Below, piece by piece: positions 12,060-23,785 of a stretch of 64,000 bases of DNA (its first letter is position 1; every line of letters begins with the position of its first letter). Origin of the DNA: Zhengitettix transpicula (taxonomy: Eukaryota; Arthropoda; Insecta; Orthoptera; Tetrigidae); the NCBI GenBank assembly GCA_037074705.1, contig CM073591.1:7811587-7875586 (forward strand), in the 5' to 3' direction. The position numbers and the translations under genes were made by a program. Under the pieces are notes generated by a model, which saw nothing but the letters and a program-made list of their open reading frames with translations, made no database searches and had not been told where the DNA came from.

Positions 12060-13500
12060 GAAAAAGGAAGAATCGAAGAAAGAAAGACTAAAAGAAAGAA
12101 ACAGAAGGAAGGAAGGGAAGAAAGAAGGGACAAGGAAAGAAAAATAGAATGATCGACTAAATGAGGGAAGGAAAGATAAAAGAATAAATATAAGAAATAT
12201 GGAAATAAAATAAGTAAGAAAGAGTGAAATGAACTAAGGAAGAAAGATAAGAAGGAATAAGCGAAAAAAAAGAAGGAAGGAAAGAAAGAAGAATGGACAG
12301 GATAAATATTACGGGAAATAAATATAGAAACAATGACGCAAGTAACGAAATAAGTTAGAGTGAAATCATCAAAAGAAGAAAGATAAGAAAATAATAAGAA
12401 AGAACGAATTAAACAAGGAGAAAAAGAAATATGAAATAAAAAATGAAAAAGATAAAGGAAGCAACGAAGATAGGTAGAGAGAAAGGAACAAAGGAAAAAT
12501 AGACATAATAATTGAAGGAAGGAAGAAAGGAATAACGAAATAAATTACAGAAAGTAAAATATAAAGAAAGAATGAGGCAAGGAAAGAAATATAGAAAGGA
12601 AGGAAGGAATGGTGAAAGGTACAAAATAAGAAAGATAAGAAACAATATAGACAAAAAATAAAAGAACAAATAAAGTTAGATAGAAATAAAGGAACAAAGA
12701 AAAAAATAGTAACTCAAGGAAGAAAGAAAGGAAATAAGAGAAAAAAGAAGGACGAAAAGAAAGAATACATAAATGGATGTAAGAAAACTTGAATGAAGGA
12801 AAAATAATATATAAACGCTGAAAGAAAGGAAATAAATTAAGAAAGCAGTAAAGAAATAACGAAAGTAAGTGAGGTTGAAAGGAATAACGAAAGAAAAAAT
12901 TACAGAAACAAATAATGAGGGAAGGAGAGAAATATAGAAAGAAAGGAACGGTGAATGGGAACAAAATAAGAAAGATAAGAAAAAAAAATGAAAGAACAAA
13001 TATATTTAGATGGAAATAAAGGAACAAAGAAAAAATAAATAGTAAATCAAGGAAGAAAGAAAGGAAATATGAGAAAAAGGAAGGACCAAAAGAAAGAATA
13101 CATAAATAGAAGTAAGAAAACACTAATGAAAGGAAATAACTTAAGAAAGCAGTAAAGAAAGAACGAATGAACAAAAGTAAGTAAGGATGAAGGGAATAAC
13201 GAAAGAAAAAAAATTACATATACAAAGAATGAGGGAAGGAGAGAAATATAGAAAGAAAGGAACGGTGAAGGAAAAAAACAAGTAAGATAAGAAAAAATAA
13301 ATAAAAAATAAAAGAACAAATAAAGTTAGATAGAAATAAAGGAACAAAGGAAAAAAAATAGTAAATAAAGGTAGAAAGGAGAAAAAGGAAGGACCAAAAG
13401 AAAGAATACGTAAGTAGAGGTAAGAAAACATGAATGACGGAAATATAATATATAAACGGTGGGGGGAAAGGAAATAAATTTATAAAAGAATAACGAGAGG
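12060..13500. repeat. Purine-rich (GAAA/GGAA) stretch with about 325-bp internal repeat
   Basis: The + strand is almost entirely A and G for about 1.4 kb. A block containing TAGATAGAAATAAAGGAAC or a close variant recurs near 12674, 13008 and 13326, so the tract has a long-period tandem structure of about 320-335 bp. Long open frames on the minus strand give only Phe/Leu/Ser/Tyr strings and are a composition artefact. Confidence 0.85.
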
Positions 13501-14839
13501 ACTGGTGATAGATAGAAAGTCTTCGAGATGATAGATACTGTAAATGATAATTCAGCGAGAACCTCTGATCCAACCTGTTAGTGTTTCCCACTGAAGTGGT
13601 CTGCGACCTTCACTGATTTGTATGTAATTAGAGTCTGTTTGCCTCCTTTGCCTCGTGCTTGACCACCACAAAGCTCTTTGCCTGCAGCTCCAACTTACTG
13701 CGGGCTTCCCCCCCCCAACCCCTCCCTCCCCCAACCTCTCTGAGGTTGATACAAGGGCGGCGAGTCCTCCAGACCTACTGGAGAATATTCTAATACTCAA
13801 CCACAGCCAACGCCTGTTGTCTCTGGACTCGAATTAGGGCGTTTTTGTCCCTGTGACTGCGTTGAGAAACACTCCCATTGGAGCAGTCGGCCAGCTGCCT
13901 CCCAATCGCCTGGTGAAGGACCGTTTGAGACCGACGGAAGCCGAGGAGGAACCTACAGCCGTGGTCAGCCCGTGTCTAACTTCCTTCCCCATCCGCATCC
14001 CCGCTTTCTATGCCTATTAACGTGGAGAGGCCAGCACGTGGGTGACTTTATTCTTAGTTTATAATCAATTTGGACTGTCTCCATTGACATTTCGTCCCTC
14101 GCAAGCCGCATCTGTGACAGGCTGATCTCTTAACAACGGAAAGTAAGATGGCGTCGTCATATATTTCTCCCTCCCCCCGCCTCCATTTACGTAATTCGTC
14201 AGCCGCGTTGTTTGCCTCCGTTATCGCTCGCTACTGACGGAATAAAGAGATCCTCTGACACAATGGTAAAGGTTCTGACAGCAGCCTGGCGCCAACCCGT
14301 AAAATATACGGCTCCATCTTGTTTGCACGTTCTTAAACTTGCATAACTCCGACTGACTGCCTGCCTTGCCTGTTCAAACAGGGTTGTTATATCTCTGGCG
14401 TGTTGCAAGGTAGCACGCGACGGTGGCGCCGCGGCTGTTGTTCCGTGTCTGTCTCCGGCGCCGCCATCATCGTAAAACGACGGTCGTTTTCATATTCGCA
14501 TGCGATATCTCAATCCTCAGAAACACCATTCAATTTACTCAACTGTATTATAGACTCCCCCTGGCGGCCAGAAGAAGAATTACGGAATCTCCAGATTGCT
14601 CTCACGTGTTAATTTCTACCCGGACTTCGATATCGTTCAGAAATCAGTATTCGAAACGCCGCCATTTTGTTGCTTCTCGACATGACCTAATCGATTATTT
14701 TTCACTGCACAGCGACAAGGTTTTCTTCTCCGACCAATCAAAATTATTATTGATACGTGAAGATCGATTACTGTGATAAAATGCTCCAACCAACTCAATT
14801 TTTAATTTGTAAATACAGACACTCTGAAACATACAGGCT
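13501..14839. other. Intergenic, partly GC-rich, no supported gene
   Basis: A short stretch near 13876-13910 resembles the ATTGGAACAGTCGGCCAGCTG segment of the FB transposon and is probably a relic. A CpG-rich part near 14400-14490 could be a promoter-like island, but no exon with splice signals or a recognisable domain was found. Confidence 0.4.
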
Positions 14840-16262
14840 CCGGACATGCGCAGTAGCAAAGATGACGTCACTGCGCATACAATTCTAGTCAGTCTAGTGA
14901 CTGGTGTCATCACATCACAGATTTCTACTGTCACACTATCTAATTAAATAAATATATTGCCAAATAGCGCACAAAATTAAGTGATAGAATAAATACGACA
15001 CGCATATACACATCTATCAGTTAATTCTGTTCGTTATTGGGCCTATTTATTTGTCTAATTTGTACGTTTTCAGATGACATGCGCAGTTACACGGGTGACG
15101 TCACTGCGCATGAGAAACTTAACTAGTCAGTGTAGTGCCTGGTGTCATTTGTACAACATTTCCTGTCCTATAAACCATTACCATTAGATAAATAAACAAC
15201 CAAATAACAGGCAAACTTAAGTGATATAATAGATACGACACGTATATAGATGTCTATAAATTAATTTGGTACGTCATTTGGCTATTTATTTACCTAGTTA
15301 ATGTGTTTTCAACGCTTATAATTGAATTACATTACCCGTATTTATCGCTTGATAACGGCAAACTAGACATGCGCAGTAGCACGGATGACGTTACTGCGCA
15401 TGAGAAACTTAACTAGTCAGTGTAGTGACTGGTGGCATCTGTACAACATTTCCTGTCCTATAGACCATTACAGTGTCTACTTAGATAAATAAACAACCAA
15501 ATAACAGACAAACTTAATAGATACGACACGTATATAGATGTCTATAAATTAATTTGGTACGTCATTTAACTATTTCTTTACCTAATTAATATGTTTTCAA
15601 CGCTTATAATTGAATTACATTACCCGTATTTATCGCTTGATAACGGCACACTAGACATGCGCAGTAGCACGGATGTCGTTACTGCGCATGAGCAACTGTT
15701 CTAGTCAGTGTAGTGACTGGTGTCATCTGTACATCATTCCATGTCCTATAAACCATTACAGTGTCTACTTAGATAAATAAACAACTACATAACAGACAAA
15801 ATTAATTGATATAATAGATACAACACGTATATAGATATGTATAAATTATTTTGGTACGTCATTTGGCAATTTATTTACCTAGTTAATGTGTTTTCAACGC
15901 TTATAATTGAATTATATTACGTGTAGATGCCCCTTGATAACGGCTCACTAGACATGCGCAGTAGCACGGATGACGTCACTGCGCATGTGGTAACTGTTCT
16001 AGTCAGTGTAGTGATTGGTTGTCATTTGTACAGATTTAACTGGTACAGAATCGGTACGGATTCATTGAAAAATATTAGAAGACATGCGCAGTGACACATA
16101 TGACGTCACTGCGCATGTGGTAACTGTTCTAGTCAGTGTAGTGATTGGTTGTCATTTGTACAGATTTAACTGGTACAGAATCGGTACGGATTCATTGAAA
16201 AATATTAGAAGACATGCGCAGTGACACATACGACGTCACTGCGCATGTGGTAACTGCTCTAG
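14840..16262. repeat. Satellite with CRE-like palindrome, seven copies
   Basis: A core, CATGCGCAGTn5-8TGACGTCACTGCGCAT, occurs near 14845, 15073, 15366, 15654, 15953, 16082 and 16210. Spacing is 228-299 bp for the first five and 128-129 bp for the last. The shorter units lack the long AT-rich half (AATAAACAACCAAATAACAG...). In the 16082 copy, 16082-16095 and 16105-16118 are perfect 14-base inverted repeats around a 9-base loop. Confidence 0.85.
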
Positions 16263-16309
16263 TCAGTGACGTTTAATTGCATCCGCGCACTCCCCGGAAA
16301 CACCCACAA

Positions 16310-17165
16310 GTATTTATTTATATATACATCAATATTAATGTCTGTCTGTCCGCCTCCTATGCGTTCCTCAACCATTCATCCGATTCCGAAGAATAGCAGT
16401 GCGTACGTCCTGTTACGAAGGTTTCTGTCTGCCTTTCGAAGCGTTAGGTAACTTCCCAAGGGGGATGAACGGGGATGAAATTTAAAAAGCATGATAAAAC
16501 GGCCGATACTAGCGCCGATTTATTATTTTCCGCGGTCTATGTGATTAATAGTTTCCATCCGCACGTTTTTAGTGTATTACTTCAACCCCCTTAAGGGAGA
16601 GGGTGGAGGGGTGTTACATGAAAATAACGCGAAATGACCGAAATTGCTGTCAAATCCAGGGTTATAGAGGTAAATGACATTCACTAAGTCAGTTAAGTTG
16701 TAGTTCAACCCCTAGGAGTGAAGGGGTGCCAAGGGGAGAAAAAAAAATTCGGCTGTTCAATCTCGAACGCGTAACTTTATACACATGTTACTTACGATAT
16801 AGGAACAAACACTGAGCGGCTAAGACTCTCCTACCACCAGTAGGGGTACGCGCAGAGGGGGCGAATTACCTAAACGGTAATTATTAGCGTCGAATAAAAC
16901 GATGTCGGAGGGAGCGGTCGGTTAATTTGATAGTGTCATTCTATAATTTTTAAGTGTCTGAATTTCAACTCTAAAAGGATAGGGGTTGGGGGGGGGGGAG
17001 GAAGCATCCTTACGGTAAGGGTGGTGGAAGTAGGACGTTACATGTAAAAAGACCGTGGTGATTGGAGTCGATTCCGGGGTTATAGCAGTCGCTGAGTTTA
17101 ATTCTGGCGTCGTTAACCGTGGTGGTTGTAAATAAATACCCGGGCAACGCCGTGGGGGCACTCTA
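16310..17165 (+). mobile_element. Degenerate non-autonomous Helitron
   Basis: Internal blocks (TAACGCGAAATGACCGAAATT, a GGGTTATAGAGG-like stretch) match those of the better preserved Helitron at 38757-39534. The right end CCCGGGCAACGCCGTGGGGG is a mutated version of the terminal CGGGCAACGCCGGGCACCC. No terminal CTAG survives and the left end is approximate. Confidence 0.55.
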
Positions 17166-17680
17166 ACTAATTTATTTGTGGATTTGATTGATTGATACCG
17201 TGGAAATGTTAATCGGCAACTAAGCTTCCTCAAAGACGGTGACTGCGTCACTTAAAGGTCTTATTTGTAAGGGACGAAGACGTGGAACTCCATGGAGGGT
17301 AGCGGAATGACGTCACCGCTTTACGCGCGCTGAAAAGTTTCATAAGCCTCCATCCAACTTTATCTGAGCCGATAACAGGGGAAAATAATAAGGGGAGGTG
17401 GAAAAATTATATAATCCTTCAGTTTGTCGGAATTTTTTTTTTATCAGGTTAAACGTTTCAATTAATGGCTGACACTTGAGCGAGGAACACGCGGACTACG
17501 GGAGAGGAAAACAGACTGTATCGGATCCGCAACAACATTTTATGTTGCGCGATGAGATAGAAAATTTTCCAACCCCTTCTCCCTCCCCCCCGGCCCCCTC
17601 CTAACAGACAGTTATCCAATTATCGAAACAATATAATAGACTCCACCACAGCGCCACGTGGCGCCAGGCCGCGCCTCATC
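17166..17680. other. Intergenic, nothing recognised
   Basis: Contains a pyrimidine-rich stretch near 17570-17605 and no repeat from elsewhere in the window. Confidence 0.35.
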
Positions 17681-17796
17681 ATGGCGGACGGAACTGCTAC
17701 TGGCTATGTAGGCAGACCAGAGCAACAGACGAGAATCAGTGAAACCCCATCCTCGTTGGGTGTGACCCCGTCAGAAGTGGCCGTGTATGTGGCCAG
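17681..17796 (+). CDS. Possible first coding exon of an unidentified gene
   Basis: An ATG in good context (CATCATGGCGG) sits in a CpG-rich patch and opens a frame beginning MADGTATGYVGRPEQQ. It is followed by a plausible donor, GTGCGTGAGG, near 17797. Past that point the frame enters a G homopolymer run and loses credibility. No downstream exon or homology was identified, so it may be chance. It is listed only as a candidate. Confidence 0.15.
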
Positions 17797-18102
17797 TTGC
17801 GTGCGTGAGGGGTGCGGGGGGGGGGGGGGGGGCGGTAAGAAGAAAAAAATACAAAATCCACCCTCCTGAGTGCGGCTACTGACCTCCCCGTTATTTATCA
17901 TTTTTGATTGGCAACGATTCTTTGTTGTACACATGCTAGAATCGATTATTTAACCTTCCACGAGTAGATTTTTGGAATTACGTCATCGCTGTAAAAAATA
18001 ACGGGAGTCCTGATCTCAGTTTCAGCCGCCCCCCTCCCTCTCCGCCCCCCCCCACTTCAGAGAGATCTTTTACTCGACTCGGATAGTTCTATTTTTTGTA
18101 AA

Positions 18103-18246
18103 GGTGTAGACAGGCTACATGAGGGTAATCCACATTGTGGCAACTCGCCTTTAATAGCAATTGGAAGGGATTTGAAAAGCTGGAAAGGGTAAGGGTAGAG
18201 GAAGGTAGGCAAGGGTTAACTAGGGGGCCCCCCGGGTTGTAGTTTA
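18103..18246 (+). mobile_element. FB transposon fragment (head only)
   Basis: Matches the first about 140 bp of the FB arm (ACAGGCTACATGAGGGTAATCC through GGGTTAACTAGGGGGCCCCC). The rest of the arm is missing. Confidence 0.7.
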
Positions 18247-18279
18247 TTATTTAACTGGAAGTACTCAATTATAATGATG

Positions 18280-19400
18280 GTAATAGATGATAGATAATAT
18301 CATAATAAAAATGACGCAAGGTTTCCAGCCCTGCGCACTGGTCTTCTGCGCAGTCCCTGTGACGTCACCGGCTTACGACATGGTAGCGTGCCTGCTAGGG
18401 GCAACGTCTGCTTCTTCCTGGTTCCTGTCCCCCCCCTCCCCCACCCCTCAAGTTTGTAGATGGTTTAACATTTGTTTAAAACGATATTTTAAATATATAA
18501 ATTAAATAAATTACCACAGAATCTTAAGAACCTGATTAGACATAAAACCTGATTGAAGAACTAAAAATATACTGATTGAATCATCGGTATTTATATTCAG
18601 TAAAATATTTTTTAAAGTTTTTTCAAGTGAAGGTGGATGATTTATTTAAATTGTTTCAAAGCCCCTCAAAATTATTTTACTGGAAGTACTCAATTATACT
18701 TAAATAATACATGATAATATCATAATAAATGTTTCCGGCCCTGCGCACTGGTCCTCTGCGCAGCCCGCGTGACGTCACCGGCTTACGTGGATGGTAGCGT
18801 GCCTGCTAGGGGCAACTTCTGCTTCTACCATGTTTAAAATATTTTTTTACGATTTATTTACAGTATTAATTAAGTTGTTTCCTCCCCCCACCCCTCAAAT
18901 TTGTAGATAATTTAACATTTGTTTAAAACGATATTTTAAATATATAAACTAAATAAATTACCACAGAATCTTAAGAACCTGATTAGACATAAAACCTGAT
19001 GAACGAACTAAAAATATACTGATTGAATCGTCGGTATTTATATTCTATAAAATATTGTTAAAATTTTTATTTCAAGTGAAGGTACACGATTTATTTAAAT
19101 TGTTTCAAAGCCCCTCAGAATTATTTTACTGGATGTACTCAATAGATGATAATCCTAATAAATGTTTCCAGCAATGCGCACTGGTCCTCTGCGCAGCCAG
19201 CGTGACGTCACCAGCTTACGTAGATGGTAGCGTGCCTGCTAGGGGCAACGTCTGCTTCTTCCATGTTTAACATATTTGTTTTACGATTTATTTACAGTAT
19301 TAATTATATTTACAAGCTGTCCGCACCCCGAAAAAAATTGTAGATAATTTAACATTTGTTTTAAAAGATATTCTAAATATATAAATTTATGATTATGTAA
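18280..19400. repeat. Tandem repeat, about 420-430-bp unit, three copies
   Basis: Each unit has a GC-rich core (CTGCGCACTGG, CTCTGCGCAG, GTGACGTCACC, CTTACGT, GTAGCGTGCCTGCTAGGGGC) near 18330, 18740 and 19170. The core is followed by an AT-rich body with AACATTTGTTTAAAACGATA. The core again contains GACGTCAC although the rest is unrelated to the 14.8-16.3 kb satellite. Confidence 0.85.
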
Positions 19401-19469
19401 TAAAAAGTGGATTATTTAAATATTATACGATTGTAGAAAATAATTGAAATTGCACCAGTCACTGCACTG

Positions 19470-19545
19470 ACGAGTACGAAACACATCCACGGGGGGTATC
19501 GAACCCGTGACCCAAGCAGGGTCGACTATAAATACGCGTTACGAG
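19470..19545 (-). repeat. tRNA-like SINE relic
   Basis: On the minus strand, 19489-19499 reads GGTTCGATACC, a near match to the tRNA B box, preceded by GTCGACCCTGCTTGGGTCAC. A full cloverleaf cannot be formed and no 3' acceptor end is visible. A decayed tRNA-derived SINE fits better than a tRNA gene. Confidence 0.3.
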
Positions 19546-20355
19546 ACAGGAATAGTAATTGTTTAAAATAAAAACTATATTGCTTATTAATGTAACTCTG
19601 CGTTGTCAGGAACAGCGAGAAGCCGCTCGTGTGGGCGCTAAATTACGAGGCGGATTAATTTGTTTATATTTACCCGGATGTCCCTGTTGTTGTTGTTTAC
19701 TGTGGGGGTGGGGGTGGGGGGACGATCGCCGGTGCAAATCGGTCGACAATGGCCGGCCAGCGTGTGCTTGGGAGCGCGACTGTACTAAATCCACCCGCCC
19801 CCCTGTCTCCCGCCGCCCCCCACCCCCGGCCTGCGCCATTGTGATCATCACCATCACCATCATCATGTGCTTTGCGAGCTCCTGAATTGTCATAAGTGGC
19901 CCGGTTTAATTTCATCCATTGGACGCAGTTTTATCACTTAATACGCACGGACGCGCCGCCCCCCCCCCACCGCCGCCTCCTCCACCTCCAGCACCGTTGT
20001 AAATGGCCGTTGGAGGCTGCTCCACGTCACGCTCGCGTTATCAATATCGTGGCTCTGCTTTCACCAGGCAAGCCCAATTTGGAACGCGCCCGATGTTCGG
20101 TTAAATCAACAAAAACACCGGCGGCCAATTAGAAACGTCCTTAAAATAAAACCTATTTGACAAGAAACACTCCGCCATTAAAAACAGCCTCACTTCAAAA
20201 CGATAGAATTTTCGTTGCCGTTTTTATATTTCGACCCCCAATCCCCCACCTCCCAAAAAAATACGCATAAACGACTCCGTCAGTCAAATAGTGTTTTCTT
20301 GCTTTTACTCTCTCACTCTCTTTCTCAGTTAGCGAAGTATACTTTTTTGTTAATA
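19546..20355. other. Intergenic, GC-rich patches, no supported gene
   Basis: Contains G-rich and C-rich runs near 19702-19720 and 19958-19990. The open frames across them are composition effects. No splice-bounded exon was recognised. Confidence 0.35.
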
Positions 20356-20907
20356 GGTAACAGGCACCATGAGGGTAATCCTAGAAGAGTCTGCGAGGGC
20401 TATTCACTCGCAGGCAGAACCTAGTAGGAGAGATACGAAGGGGCTACCTTTAGGGATGCCTTTTCCTCTCCGATTTTGAACTAAGGTTCCCACAAGCCGA
20501 GGCCTGTTCTGAGAGGTGAATGTTCCGGGGTCACAGACCTTGGACAGACGGTAAGAGTTGTTCGCTGTTTCCATTGGAACAGCCGGCCAGCTGCCTCGTA
20601 AACTGGTCGAGGCACGTAGAAGGGAATGCTGCGTCCCCCCACAGCAAACTCCTCTCCCGCCATCTAGGGAAGGGCGTAGGACAAGTACCCAAGAGCCCGA
20701 CCCACCTGATGCAGGTTTCTCTAGGGTTTTCCCTGCATTACTTTTAGGCGATTACCGGGTAGGATCCTTAAACCACAGCCCGGGGGCCCCCAGTTAACCC
20801 TTGGCTACCTTCTTCTACCCTTCCGAATCCCTCCCTTTCCAATCCCCTTCCTATGCTGTTAAAGGGGAGTTGCCACCATGTAAATTACCCTCATGTAGCC
20901 TGTTACC
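20356..20907 (-). mobile_element. FB foldback transposon, internally deleted, with TA target duplication
   Basis: The left end GGTAACAGGCACCATGAGGG and right end CCTCATGTAGCCTGTTACC are inverted terminal repeats of about 26 bp. TA flanks both sides (20354-20355 and 20908-20909). Immediately after the left repeat the body is the inverted FB arm including its hairpin, so most of the left arm has been lost. This copy best defines the element's ends and target site. Confidence 0.75.
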
Positions 20908-20923
20908 TAAAAGAAAAAAAAGA

Positions 20924-21307
20924 AGGGTAATCCACATAGTGGCAACTCCCCTTTAATAGCATTGGAAGGGACTTGAAAGGGGGGATGCGGAAGGGTAGAG
21001 GAAGGTAGCCAAGAGTTAACTATGGCCCTCCGAGCTATGGTTTAAGGATCCTACCCGGCATTCGCCTAAAGAAATGCAGGGAAAACCCTAGAAAACTTGA
21101 ATCGGGTAGGTCAGGCATTGGATACTTGTCCCACGCCCTTCCCTGGATGGCGGGAGAGGCTGTGGGGTCGCAGATTACCCCTCGGTGTGCCTTGACCAGT
21201 TTAGGAGGCAGCTGTCCGACTGTTCCAATGGGAATAGCCAACAACTCTTACCGTATGCCCAAGGTCTTTGACCCCCCCGGAACATGCACCTTTCAGAACA
21301 GGCCGAG
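20924..21307 (+). mobile_element. FB transposon arm, truncated
   Basis: Starts 16 bp after the previous copy at GGGTAATCCACATAGTGGC and runs through the body to the CAGAACAGGCCGAG segment, lacking the first bases and the terminal hairpin. With the preceding copy it forms a head-to-head inverted pair. Confidence 0.7.
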
Positions 21308-22211
21308 TTACGTAGGGTTAATTTATGATTTGTTGTTCTGTTATACCCCGGCGGGTGTCTTTACATATCTCTGTATTTACACTTATTCTGTTACGTTCGC
21401 CCTGACGTGACACGAGGGACCGACACATGTTGGAATTTAATAATTAATTTATTTTAATAAAAAAAGTCTTGTTATTGACTGTTTGACCATCAAATAATCT
21501 AAAATTCCATAGAGTTTGGTTTTCTCATCCCCTGTGAGAGAGTTTAAATCAAAACCCCCCTCGTGCCCTTTTAAGTAGATTTCGAGGGAAGTTCCACAAA
21601 CCTATTTAATTAGCAACTTTGACGTCACTCGGCTATTAATTTTGTTCCGTTCCGTTGCGGTGCGTTGCGTTTATTAGGGGGGAGGGGGAGGGGCGGATAT
21701 TTTCCAGAGGGGCTTCCAGTTTATGACGCACGGTAGTTTTGTTGGAATATTGAGATTATTTTATCGATAGGGAAAGCAGCTTAACGGCATGAAATCTGTC
21801 TATGAGAGTTAATAACCCCCCCCCCCTCCCTCACCATCCGCCCCCCCCCCCACCACCGTTTTCAGATCCGCTTTTAACCGGTGCAGTTTACATTCATTCT
21901 GTCCCGTAGCCCTTTTGTCCAGAGAGTGAGTGAGAGGCTTTCACATCCCTCACTGCTTTAACTTCCTCGTACAACCTCGTGGAATAAACGAAAATCGGGG
22001 TTTGCTTACCTTCATCGGTACCCGTTAAAAATTAATTATTTGTCGTGACATCATCATCATCTCTGATTCTCCTAGTTCCATATCTTTGAAGTAATTCTAT
22101 TGACCCCCACATCCAGGTCGTGTCTTTCATTTTTTTTCCCCCTCAGTGCTACCGAAATCAACTTTTACACACGGGCTGAAGACGAGTTTAGTAGCACCAG
22201 TGACGTCACTC

Positions 22212-22215
<4 letters not shown>
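21308..22215. other. Intergenic, nothing recognised
   Basis: Contains C-rich runs near 21810-21852. No gene or shared repeat was found. Confidence 0.35.

Positions 22216-22273
<58 letters not shown>
22216..22273. repeat. (CT)n microsatellite
   Basis: Nearly uninterrupted CT dinucleotides for about 58 bp. Confidence 0.95.
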
Positions 22274-22277
<4 letters not shown>

Positions 22278-22539
22278 GTAAACTCTTTGTTGATGCATTT
22301 TAATACATATTTTCGTGTTATATTTGTTTGTGTGTTACAGTATTTTCTCATTTTTACAGATTTTTCCCCCCTTTTATTAATCTTCATAGATATTTGTTAA
22401 CAATTTTTCACATTTTATTATTAATATATAAATATAATTTTTCATGTTTAGATTTATCGTATTTTTTTTCCGTGATGGAATAATTAGGGTAATTAAAACT
22501 CCAATAATTGTAATAGGCATACATACTTGTTTATTTGAA

Positions 22540-23165
22540 ATCTCTCTCTCTCTCTGACTCTTTGTCTCTCTCTGTCTTTGTCTCTGTGTGCTGTCTCTCT
22601 CTGCCCCTCTCTCTCTGTTTCTCTGTCTCTCTCTTTCTGTGTGCTGTCTCTCTCTGTCTCTTTGTTTGTCTCTCTCTCTCTCTCTGCCTCTCTCTCTCTC
22701 TGTCTCTGTCCCTCTCTGTCTCTGTCCCTCTCTGTCCCTCTCCCTGCCTTTCACTCTTTGTCTCTGTCTCTCTCTGTCCCTCTCTCTGTGTGTGCTGTCT
22801 CTCTCTCTGTGTCTCTTTCTCTCCCTATGTCTCTCTCTGTCTCTTTTTTTCTCTCAGTCTCTCTCTCTGCCTCTCTGTCTCTCTCTGTCTCTGTCCCTCT
22901 CTCTGTGTGTGCTGTCTCTCTCTCTGTGTCTCTTTCTCTCCCTATGTCTCTCTCTGTCTCTTTATTTTTCTCTCAGTCTCTCTCTCTGCCTCTCTGCCTC
23001 TCTCTGCTTCTCTCTCTCTTTCTGTGTGTGCTGTCTCTCTCTGTATCTCTCTTTCTCTCTGTGTGCTGCCTCTCTCTGTCTTTTTCTCTCCCTATGTTTC
23101 TCTCTCTCTGCCTCAGCCTCTCTCTTTGTTTCTATGTCTGTCTCTCTCTGCCTCTCTGTCTCCCT
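22540..23165. repeat. CT-rich minisatellite (CTCTGTCTCT-type)
   Basis: Degenerate repeats of CTCTCTCTGTCTC and related words, with a longer block repeating near 22790 and 22908 (TGTGTGTGCTGTCTC...). Several frames stay open because the sequence has almost no stop codons. The resulting Leu/Ser/Val/Cys strings are not real proteins. Confidence 0.9.
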
Positions 23166-23574
23166 TCCCCTTTTTATTCCTTTCTGTATTTGGTCATCTA
23201 TGACATTCCCTTTATATATATATCTGTTGTTCAATTTCTCACATTTTTAAGTATAAATTTTAATTTTTTTTACAATTAATTTATTCTTTCATTTATGTGC
23301 TTGGGATTTTTTTAAAAATGTATTTCCTTATTAATATATTTAATTATATGAATATTTTATTTTAATTATTTTACTATTTCCATAATTTCTCATTTTTCAA
23401 TTTTTCCTTTTTCACATTATTTATTTAAGTATTATTTTTTCTATATTTCCTTATTCATTTTTTTTTTATTTCAGTATTCCTGGAAATGTCATTTCTTTAT
23501 TTTTACTTGTATCTCTCTACTCACCTATTTATTTTACTCTTTCGGCAGTTTTTCCGAGATCCATATATTATCCT

Positions 23575-23785
23575 ATTAATTTGATAGCGTCATTCTAGAA
23601 TTATTAACTGTAAAAGTTCATCTGCTAAAGGCAAGTGAGGGAAGCACCCATTACGGTAAGAGTTGTGGGGGTGCGAAAACGGGGTTTTACTTAAAAAAAA
23701 TAATGCACAAAAAAAGAGAGATTGTTGTCGGATCCCCGGTTATGGGAGTCGCTGAGTTTAATACCCGCGGGGGGGGGGGAACCGC
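23575..23785 (+). mobile_element. Helitron-related fragment
   Basis: TTGATAGCGTCATTCTA and GGTTATGGGAGTCGCTGAGTT match 16926-17100 inside the degenerate Helitron. Only this central piece is present. Confidence 0.45.

Noticed and set aside
12409..13591. Minus-strand frames with Phe/Leu/Ser/Tyr-rich, membrane-like sequence
   Set aside because: Reverse strand of a purine-rich tract. The apparent transmembrane character is a composition effect.
19470..19545. tRNA gene on the minus strand
   Set aside because: Only a B-box-like segment and part of an arm are present. No full cloverleaf or acceptor stem could be drawn, so it is called a SINE relic at low confidence.
22535..23279. Three overlapping open frames of 220-233 codons
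   Set aside because: CT/GT-rich minisatellite. All three frames are open together and give Leu/Ser/Cys/Val strings.
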